Made by a program: the position numbers and the translations under genes. 27,934 bases of DNA from an uncultured Erysipelotrichaceae bacterium (GTDB lineage Bacteria; Bacillota_I; Bacilli_A; RF39; UBA660): the NCBI GenBank assembly GCA_902768065.1, contig CACXJP010000035.1, positions 1 through 27,934 on the forward strand. The letters run 5' to 3'. Under the pieces are notes generated by a model, which was not told where the DNA came from, did no database searches, and saw only the letters and a list, made by a program, of their open reading frames with translations. Positions 23,101-27,934 of the stretch are shown piece by piece. The stretch's first letter is position 1, and every line of letters starts with the position of its first letter.

Positions 23101-24770
23101 GTGATAAAATGCTAGTTAAGAATATTTCTTTCAATGTTGATTTAAACAAGGAAGAAGAAAAAGAAATAGTATTTGTCCTAGGATGTAGTTTAAGTGATTC
23201 AGAAAATAAAGAATTAATAAGAAGATATACAAATATATCAAATGCTAAGAGAGAATTAAAGAATGTTAAAGATTACTGGAAAAAGACGGTAGGAACAATA
23301 GAAGTATCATCACCAGATGTAAGCTTTGATTATATGATGAATGGTTGGTATCTATATCAAACATTATCATCAAGAATAATGGCAAGAGCAGGATTCTATC
23401 AAGTAAGTGGTGCCTTTGGATATAGAGACCAATTACAAGATGCTATGAATATTGCAATAGTTAATCCAAGTTATACTAAAGAGCAAATAATAAAAAATGC
23501 TGCTCATCAATTTGAACAAGGAGATGTTCTTCATTGGTGGCATGAAAAGAATCATTTTGGATTGAGAAGTAGATACAAAGATGATTTCTTATGGTTAGTA
23601 TATGCAACTGCATACTATATAGAAAAAACAGAAGACTATGATATTTTAAATGAACAAATTCCATATGTATCTGGAGAAGAACTAAGTAACTATGAAAATG
23701 AAAAAGGTATAGTATTTAGTTATACTGAAAAAACCGAATCTCTTTTAGAACATTGTAAAAAATCCTTAGAATTATCTATGAATTCACTAGGATTTCATAA
23801 TATACCACTAATGGGTGGTGGAGACTGGAATGATGGAATGAATAGAGTAGGAATAAAAGGAAAGGGAGAAAGTGTTTGGTTAGGATTCTTCTTATATAAT
23901 ACAATAGAAAATTTCGTAAAAATTATTAAACAATCAAAAACAAAATTGAATGTTGATAAATATTTGGAATTTAATCAAAAATTAAAAGAAAGCCTAAATG
24001 ATAATACTTGGGATAAAGATTATTATTTAAGAGCATTCTATGATAATGGTGATAAGCTTGGAAGTCATGAAAATAGTGAATGTAAAATAGATTTAATCTC
24101 TCAAAGTTTCTCAATTCTAAGTGGGGTAGCACCAAAGAATAGGATTCAAAAAGTTATCACATCAGTTGAAGAAAACCTTGTAGATGATAAGAATAAGATT
24201 ATTAAATTATTGACGCCACCATTCTCAAAAACATTAAATAATCCAGGATATATAATGAATTATCCGAAAGGAATAAGAGAAAATGGAGGTCAATATACAC
24301 ATTCAGTATCATGGTACTTAATGGCTTTGATAAAAGCAGGCTATCATGATCGAGCATACCGCTATTTCCAAATGATAAACCCTGTTAATAGAACAAAAAC
24401 AGAAGTAAAAACAAACATCTATAAAACAGAACCATATGTTATTGCTGCTGATATTTACTCATCAGAGTCATTCCCTGGAAGAGGTGGATGGACATGGTAT
24501 ACAGGATCTGCAGGATGGTTCTATAAAGTCGGTATTGAAGATATACTTGGTTTCCATAAACATGGAGAAAAGTTAGTTCTTGATCCAAGAATACCTATAG
24601 CATGGGAGTCATTTAAAATGATATATACTTATATGGATACAAAATATGAAATAGAAGTTGTAAAAGGAAAAGATGAATCTCTATCATTAGATGGATTAAG
24701 TCAAAAAACTAATACAATCAAGCTTGTAAATGATAAAATGACTCATAGAGTATATATGACAATTAAATAG
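17145..24770 (+). CDS. Cyclic beta-1,2-glucan synthase-like membrane glycosyltransferase/GH94 protein
   Basis: A 2541-residue multidomain membrane enzyme with the architecture of NdvB/ChvB/Cgs cyclic beta-1,2-glucan synthases, which initiate, elongate, cyclise and trim beta-1,2-glucan from UDP-glucose. Residues 1-300 are a helical N-terminal region. Membrane segments lie near 306-360. The GT84 domain follows, with 'TLDADTQ' (D520/D522) and 'HRWARGDTQ' (H667-Q675). More membrane segments occur near 712-760 and 836-878. Then come a glycoamylase-like domain ('STVDSGNLVASY', 'ESRLISY', 'SWSGTAFEYYMP', 'FAHHQGMS') and beta-sandwich regions. The C-terminal GH94 domain has 'GYRDQLQD', 'QFEQGDVLHWWHE' and 'GGGDWNDGMN' with the catalytic Asp2227. 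The frame is intact. Whether the product is cyclic, linear or a surface polymer is unknown. It has its own promoter and terminator. Confidence 0.88.
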   Translation: MANIIKKYLKNFESVTKYYYFLVNKTKNHEYVEITNEWLIDNYYILAEHKNNIISNKKMLKKELKIINSNYYILKNIVSKKNYSVSFNYLIEELKRYQKETKKVFTYKELKNIMVTLVIIYTEELNELCHDEYIKLVDKEDVEKIINSKSNITLDSFINSNFDLKNNYHYIFEINNQLYRVDNNAYIFKELNEYLKDNSVILKDIVNEEFQNKINNNVLISNIFTDLKNFFELSIEDLYEKVSKTEKKLLQDPIYKSMSPKTKTSYRVQLIKLANRKHMSEYDYLDKIFTLDEHIGFKLFKKKTSLSVFYVYFITILVLTLGISYLLSTFFIKCRILGFLILIVPVSQIIIQIFNHFLTNVTPTRIIPKLDYTKGIPDTAKTMVVIPTIISDTKKIKQMFETLESFYLENKTDNLFFTLLGDTKAGSEKEYDYDREISKYGKEYAENLNKKYKKELFYFIYRKRVWNKRENSYIGYERKRGALLQFNKILLGEYVDEAKYYNVNMLHNNKLGIKYVITLDADTQLVLDSALKLVGAMDHPLNRPVLNNAGTKVISGYGIMQPRVGVDIEATNKSLYSQIFAGIGGFDTYSAIIPNIHQDLFKEGSFVGKGIYDVEVFNKILSETFPENLILSHDLLEGNYLRCGYVSDIELIDDFPSKFTVDVTRHHRWARGDTQIIGWILPKVKNKNKKKIKNPINILGKYKIFDNIMRMFLNPMLLIVLLLAFTCKGYYQYIWVGLVFLEITLSIFYFLKSKSIRIEKNTKKIYYKKLFFGGKSIVLRSYISFATIPYYSKLYMDAFFRALYRLLYSHKNLLNWTTAEEVSKSAKNTLSVYLKEFIINFIFTIVFIVIGLITKNPLAYIIAVIFFTGPFVLYYVSKDINNEVIDLKDKEVKDVIKLAYDTWKYFGDNLNEENNYLIPDNYQENREQKLDSRTSPTAIGFSLSSVVSAYELDFIEEEEAAHLLENILKSVDSLDKWHGHLYNWYDIKTKKVLQPLFVSTVDSGNLVASYIVVKSFAEKIKNEKIEKLCDKLISNTNFKKLYTKKNVFSIGYDESEGKLSDYNYNKFASESRLISYITICLGDAPAKHWFCLDKSLTTYKGHKGLISWSGTAFEYYMPLLFMKNYPNTLLDESYNFAHMCQKKYIQNVSRKLPWGISESAYNELDNALNYKYKAFATPYLKAKEEKENRIVLSPYSSLMTMDLYPHDVYENINKFKKLNMYSLYGLYEAYDYENNGIVRSYFAHHQGMSLLGLTNYLRHGVIRDLFHSNINIKSFEILLKEKVQVQSSIDLKMAGYKKYNYQKEKIENDIREFKYISYLPEMSVLSNKKYSLIMNDRGDSFSRYRNQLLNRYRKVTEQDYGIFLFIKDCKTNYVWSNTYAPMNVKPDKYEVVFAADKIKYLRRDTNISTKTEIVVCKNFHAEIRKVSFKNESNEDKELELTSYTEPILSENGDDISHKVFNNMFISTEIDKNSNSLIAKRKNRGDSNVNSYMVTRLIIPGVEEDYTFETERANFIGRNRKLNNAVGLNKELTNYLGDNLDPIMSVRNKVIVPANSAVSVYLLVGFGRSLEQINDIIKYYDSTTALKKEFNISTLMNVIETKNLNVTGEKMRTYNIMLNYLYQTTRISVNEERMDLLRKDALGQSGLWKFGISGDRPIISVEINDISDMSFIYELLKAFEYFKSKSIFVDLMIINNEVGQSKELVKKQIEDELYRIYTLNSFYHTPGMVKIVNSDIITEEDKSLLDIVPRLKFESNRFNSLKEAVEDLQKTNMISDYPKYPEEENLILENTEKLKYDNSYGGFKSNGKEYVIYNKDTPMPWSNIIANKTFGTIITNNGCGYTYAYNSGEFKITSWTNEMVINDKSEGFKFNEHQFNPEKCTHGFGYSILESETKNLAHEFTEFVALNDNVKIYLLKLRNKTKNRHKTNVEFWINPTFGNFEEKTSRHILTEFVESDNYLKMRNVYSINYGDVNVFMSSSEKIENAVCDKMLVKNISFNVDLNKEEEKEIVFVLGCSLSDSENKELIRRYTNISNAKRELKNVKDYWKKTVGTIEVSSPDVSFDYMMNGWYLYQTLSSRIMARAGFYQVSGAFGYRDQLQDAMNIAIVNPSYTKEQIIKNAAHQFEQGDVLHWWHEKNHFGLRSRYKDDFLWLVYATAYYIEKTEDYDILNEQIPYVSGEELSNYENEKGIVFSYTEKTESLLEHCKKSLELSMNSLGFHNIPLMGGGDWNDGMNRVGIKGKGESVWLGFFLYNTIENFVKIIKQSKTKLNVDKYLEFNQKLKESLNDNTWDKDYYLRAFYDNGDKLGSHENSECKIDLISQSFSILSGVAPKNRIQKVITSVEENLVDDKNKIIKLLTPPFSKTLNNPGYIMNYPKGIRENGGQYTHSVSWYLMALIKAGYHDRAYRYFQMINPVNRTKTEVKTNIYKTEPYVIAADIYSSESFPGRGGWTWYTGSAGWFYKVGIEDILGFHKHGEKLVLDPRIPIAWESFKMIYTYMDTKYEIEVVKGKDESLSLDGLSQKTNTIKLVNDKMTHRVYMTIK

Positions 24771-24790
24771 GAGGAAATTCCTCCTTTTTA
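24769..24790 (+). terminator. Terminator after the giant gene
   Basis: GGAGG (24770-24774), loop AAATT and CCTCC (24780-24784), extendable by an A-T pair, followed by TTTTT. The arm happens to resemble a ribosome binding site. Confidence 0.75.
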
Positions 24791-24805
24791 TTATTATAAA
24801 AAATA

Positions 24806-24814
24806 TGATATAAT
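24806..24814 (+). promoter_or_regulatory. Extended -10 promoter of the DnaQ-like/GT-C pair
   Basis: TGATATAAT (TATAAT at 24809-24814), 21 nt before ATG 24836; GGAGATGA lies between. Confidence 0.65.
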
Positions 24815-24835
24815 CAATATCTGGAGATGAGTATT

Positions 24836-25297
24836 ATGGATTTACAAAAAGATAAATATATAATCGCAGAAATTATTCCAACTAGAAGTGATCCTAAAGA
24901 AGGTTTTATAGCGCAAATAAGTGCCCTTAAATTAGATGGAATAAAATTAGAAGATAGATTTGATTATAGAGTAGAAGATAAGTTTATTGAAAGCGAAGAT
25001 TTAAAACAAATGATAAGTTATGATAAAAAAAGTTTTACTTATGTGAATAATATATATTTCATTATAGAAAAATTTAAACAATGGGCAAAAGATTATCCAT
25101 TATTAATTTTAGAAGATAAATATACAAAAAAATATCTAAAAGAAATGAAGAATAGTAAAGAACTTGTTTATCAATATCTTGATATGGAATATGAGCCAAG
25201 AGTATTTGATAAAATAATAGATAAATATAATTTAGAATTATCAGATCATTTGGTTGATCTAGTATATGAAGCAATAATCTATGAAGGAAATAAATAG
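24836..25297 (+). CDS. DnaQ-like exonuclease-fold protein with altered active site
   Basis: 153 residues. The pattern 'YIIAEIIPTRSDPKEGFIAQISALKLDG' lines up with the first motif of DEDDh exonucleases (usually 'vvFDIETTGLDP...IiQISAlkidG'), and 'LSDHLVDLVYEAI' sits where the 'HxALxDA' motif belongs. The catalytic DxE appears replaced by E-x-I, so nuclease activity is doubtful; it may bind without cutting. The start at 24836 is preferred to the ATG at 24827 because GGAG (24823-24826) is spaced properly for the former only. It lies 11 bp before a membrane protein gene. The fold is inferred from the pattern alone. Confidence 0.5.
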   Translation: MDLQKDKYIIAEIIPTRSDPKEGFIAQISALKLDGIKLEDRFDYRVEDKFIESEDLKQMISYDKKSFTYVNNIYFIIEKFKQWAKDYPLLILEDKYTKKYLKEMKNSKELVYQYLDMEYEPRVFDKIIDKYNLELSDHLVDLVYEAIIYEGNK

Positions 25298-25308
25298 GGA
25301 GAAAACAA

Positions 25309-26739
25309 ATGAAAGAGAAATGGATAAAAGTCTCAATAATAATTATTACAATATTATTATTTATGGGTACATTACTTCCATATAATTATCCATCAGATAT
25401 ATATAATATAATCATTTTAGGATTTAAGGGATATACAAATACCTGGTTTATGACATCAGGAAGAACAATATGTTCAATAGTCTTTTATCTCTTTGATTAT
25501 TTTAATATATCATTGAAAAGTGGAATAGTAATTTTAAAGATATTATCAATAGTAATTTCGAGTAGTACAATATATATTTTCTATAACTTGATAATACATG
25601 TTACAAATATAAAAAATAAAAAATTAGAATATTTCATCCTCTTTCCAATAATTTTAATTTTTATTAATTATTCATCCTATGAATATTTTTATTATACAGA
25701 ATCTGCAATAATGTGGCTTGGATTATTGATGGTAGTATTGGCCTTAAAGGTATTTCTTAATAATGGCAAAAATAAATATTTAAAGATATTTTTCTGCTTA
25801 TTTCTCGCAATAAATTGCTATCAGGCTACAATACTGTTTTATATACCAGGATTATTCCTCCAATTATTGCTTCAAAAAAAAGATTATAAAGTTATTACTA
25901 AAGAATTGTTTTATAATTCTTTAATAGTTTTAATAAATCTTGTATTGGGCTATATAATTGTCATAACAGCAAGATATTTTATTGACTTTGAGCCATTTCA
26001 ATCAGTAGTTTTACACATATCCATAATAAATTATCTTAGAAGATTTATATATTTAATCATACTTTTTTATGGAAGTTTTCCTAATTTAGTTGTACTAATT
26101 GTATTACTAATTGTAACAATGTATTTAGTTCTTGAAATAAAAGAAAAAAGAATTAGAATAATAGTTAATTTATTATTAATATGGTTAATTGGACTAGCTG
26201 AAGTACTCACATTAGTTGAACTTACAAGTTTTTATGCAGCAGATAGAATTATTTTCTCTTATGTTTCATCAATGGGAATGGTTCTAGTGTATGCGTTATC
26301 AATAAGTAATAGGAAATTAATATTTGTATCTATTTCAGTTCTTTTATTAATTTCACAAATAATTAATTCCAACAGTATATCTATTGATTCTAGAAAGACT
26401 AGAGAAGAAGATAAAGTATATGGTAAAATAATCAGTGAAATGGTTAAAGAATATGAAGAAAAAAATAATATAAAATTAAAGAAAATTGAATATTGTTTTG
26501 ATAATAGTCCTACAAGAGGTTATAAAGGATTAAGAAAGACTACAGAACCAACATGTAGAGGATTTTGTGGAAGTTGGATAATGGATAATATATTTAATTA
26601 TTATTGCAAAAATCATAATTTCACAAAAAAATATAATCAGGGTATATATAGAACAAAATTTAAATCAAAAGAATGGGATGAGTTTTCCAAGGAACAGATA
26701 ATATTTGAAAATGATACAATATATTTCTGTATATACTAG
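25309..26739 (+). CDS. Polytopic membrane protein, GtrII-like/GT-C glycosyltransferase candidate
   Basis: 476 residues with roughly ten or eleven hydrophobic segments between 7 and 350, then a soluble C-terminal domain of about 115 residues containing several Cys. The first loop 'PSDIYNIIILGFKGYTNTWFMTSGR' (acidic residue, Gly-x-x-x-Trp, then Gly-Arg) is like the GtrII glucosyltransferase family, which moves a sugar from a lipid carrier to a surface polymer outside the membrane. The start is behind GGGAGAA. Its position next to a glucan synthase supports a surface carbohydrate role, though that gene has its own terminator. Specific donor and acceptor are unknown. Confidence 0.65.
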   Translation: MKEKWIKVSIIIITILLFMGTLLPYNYPSDIYNIIILGFKGYTNTWFMTSGRTICSIVFYLFDYFNISLKSGIVILKILSIVISSSTIYIFYNLIIHVTNIKNKKLEYFILFPIILIFINYSSYEYFYYTESAIMWLGLLMVVLALKVFLNNGKNKYLKIFFCLFLAINCYQATILFYIPGLFLQLLLQKKDYKVITKELFYNSLIVLINLVLGYIIVITARYFIDFEPFQSVVLHISIINYLRRFIYLIILFYGSFPNLVVLIVLLIVTMYLVLEIKEKRIRIIVNLLLIWLIGLAEVLTLVELTSFYAADRIIFSYVSSMGMVLVYALSISNRKLIFVSISVLLLISQIINSNSISIDSRKTREEDKVYGKIISEMVKEYEEKNNIKLKKIEYCFDNSPTRGYKGLRKTTEPTCRGFCGSWIMDNIFNYYCKNHNFTKKYNQGIYRTKFKSKEWDEFSKEQIIFENDTIYFCIY

Positions 26740-26742
26740 TAT

Positions 26743-26796
26743 AAAAAGAGAAAGAGAATTAGTAAGACAAAATACATTCTCTTTTTCTTTTTTATT
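26743..26796 (+). terminator. Terminator before pgi
   Basis: A long stem: AAAGAGAAT (26751-26759) with ATTCTCTTT (26776-26784), extended by about five more pairs outward, then a T run. Confidence 0.85.
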
Positions 26797-26801
26797 AATA
26801 G

Positions 26802-26810
26802 TGTTATAAT
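26802..26810 (+). promoter_or_regulatory. Extended -10 promoter of pgi
   Basis: TGTTATAAT (TATAAT at 26805-26810), 21 nt before ATG 26832; GGAGATGA is the ribosome binding site. Confidence 0.65.
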
Positions 26811-26831
26811 GTAGAAAATGGAGATGATTTA

Positions 26832-27934
26832 ATGATTAGATTTGATTTCAATACTTATGTGGATAGATTTATTGACAAAGAAAAATACAATTTATTAATG
26901 TCAAGAAAAGAAGAAATAATTGAAAAACTGGACCATAGTAATATGACAGGTTGGAGAGAAAAAATATCTCCTGAATTGGTAAACGATATAAATGATACTG
27001 CGAAATATATAAGAGATAATTATGACTGTTTAGTTGTAATTGGAATTGGAGGATCATTTTTAGGTAGCTATGCTTTTGATAATATGTTTAGAAGATATTT
27101 TAATGATGAAAAGTTTGAAGTAATATATGCCGGTACAACATTATCAAGTAAATATTTAGATGAATTAATAGGTTATTTGAACAATAAGAATTTTTGCCTA
27201 AACGTAATAAGCAAAAGTGGTACGACAATGGAAACTACAATTACCTATAACATATTAAAAAAACAATTAAAAAGAAAATATCCTGATGATTACAGCAAAA
27301 GAATAATTGCAACTACAGATAAAGAAAAGGGATTACTACGAGAAGAAGTAAATAAAGAAGGATATAAGTCATTTATAATTCCAAATAATATAGGTGGAAG
27401 ATATTCATTCATTACACCAGCTCATCTCCTTCCTTTAGCACTTAATTACAACTTAAATGAAATAATAGATGGATATTATCATGGAAAAAGATTAATTGAT
27501 AATGCATATCAATATGCAGTAACAAGAAAACTATTATTTGATGAAAATAGACATGTAGAAAACTTTTGTGTAAACGAACAAAACTTCTGCTATTTCACAG
27601 AATGGTTGAAACAACTATTTGGAGAAACAGAAGGAAAAGAAAGAGTTGGAATATTTCCAACATCATGTATTCACACTAGAGATCTACATTCATTAGGGCA
27701 ATTCATCCAAGATGGAAATAAAATAGTATTTGAAACATATATAAAAGTAAAAAAATCAAATAATTTCATAGAATATAATGGAAGAGAACTACATGAGATA
27801 AGTAATATAGTAGAATCATCAGTAATTAGAGCACATTATAAAGGTGATGTTCCATGTATAGAAATAAATATAGAAGAATTGAATCCATATAATATTGCAA
27901 ATATAATCTACTTCTTTCAATTATCCGCAGCATT
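26832..27934 (+). CDS. pgi: Glucose-6-phosphate isomerase, 5' part
   Basis: Interconverts glucose-6-phosphate and fructose-6-phosphate in glycolysis. The frame is open from ATG 26832 to the window end (367 codons; the family is usually about 430-450 in Firmicutes), so the C-terminus is missing. Seen in order: 'VVIGIGGSFLGSYA', 'VISKSGTTMETT' (phosphate binding), 'IGGRYSFITP', 'LFGETEGKE' with the catalytic Glu, and 'CIHTRDLHSLGQF'. The conserved C-terminal lysine motif would lie beyond the edge. It has its own promoter and GGAGATGA ribosome binding site. Confidence 0.95.
   Translation, partial: MIRFDFNTYVDRFIDKEKYNLLMSRKEEIIEKLDHSNMTGWREKISPELVNDINDTAKYIRDNYDCLVVIGIGGSFLGSYAFDNMFRRYFNDEKFEVIYAGTTLSSKYLDELIGYLNNKNFCLNVISKSGTTMETTITYNILKKQLKRKYPDDYSKRIIATTDKEKGLLREEVNKEGYKSFIIPNNIGGRYSFITPAHLLPLALNYNLNEIIDGYYHGKRLIDNAYQYAVTRKLLFDENRHVENFCVNEQNFCYFTEWLKQLFGETEGKERVGIFPTSCIHTRDLHSLGQFIQDGNKIVFETYIKVKKSNNFIEYNGRELHEISNIVESSVIRAHYKGDVPCIEINIEELNPYNIANIIYFFQLSAA

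Overview
The window is strongly AT-rich chromosomal DNA from a low-GC Gram-positive bacterium. TGA is used as a stop (coaE and the MBL hydrolase end in TGA) and Trp is encoded by TGG, so the code is standard and this is not a Mycoplasma-type genome. MurF and Ddl imply a peptidoglycan wall, and there is a T-box leader plus strong GGAGG ribosome binding sites. My inference is an uncultured gut Bacilli/Erysipelotrichia-like Firmicute (RF39-type); the sequence alone does not prove this. Nearly every transcription unit starts at an extended -10 box (TGnTATAAT) about 20 nt before the start codon.

Left part (1-4802): the 3' end of a GyrI/AraC-effector-type gene, then a two-gene, translationally coupled islet. 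The islet consists of a FtsK/HerA/TraC-like P-loop ATPase and a protein with 13 Cys packed into 88 residues (four CxxC). mtnN follows, then a convergent, apparently decayed minus-strand hypothetical locus that is one continuous frame broken by a single TAG and lacking a good start.

Middle part (4803-15590): alaA runs leftward behind a textbook T-box leader with an alanine GCA specifier. Divergent to it is a small gene split by a perfect 20-bp tandem duplication, then a VbhA-like antitoxin/Fic toxin pair. A coaE-coaD-MBL-PHP operon follows, then a membrane-anchored hypothetical. Next comes an alpha/beta hydrolase, a MurF that appears split by a one-base frameshift into a membrane part and a ligase part, Ddl with unusual Gly/Lys-rich segments, and a DUF523 protein. 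AlaA, MurF and Ddl all touch alanine or the D-Ala-D-Ala branch of wall synthesis.

Right part (15591-27934): tRNA-Lys on the minus strand, then tRNA-Ile, tRNA-Asn and tRNA-Glu on the plus strand. Two small WXG100-like helical proteins and tRNA-Ser come next. A 2541-residue cyclic beta-1,2-glucan-synthase-like enzyme (GT84 + glycoamylase-like + GH94) follows, then a degenerate DnaQ-fold protein with a polytopic GT-C/GtrII-like membrane protein, and finally pgi, cut by the window end.

The best candidates for something new are the ATPase/Cys-rich pair, the disrupted but protein-like loci (20-bp duplication, MurF frameshift, TAG-split locus), and the giant glucan synthase in an apparently small genome.
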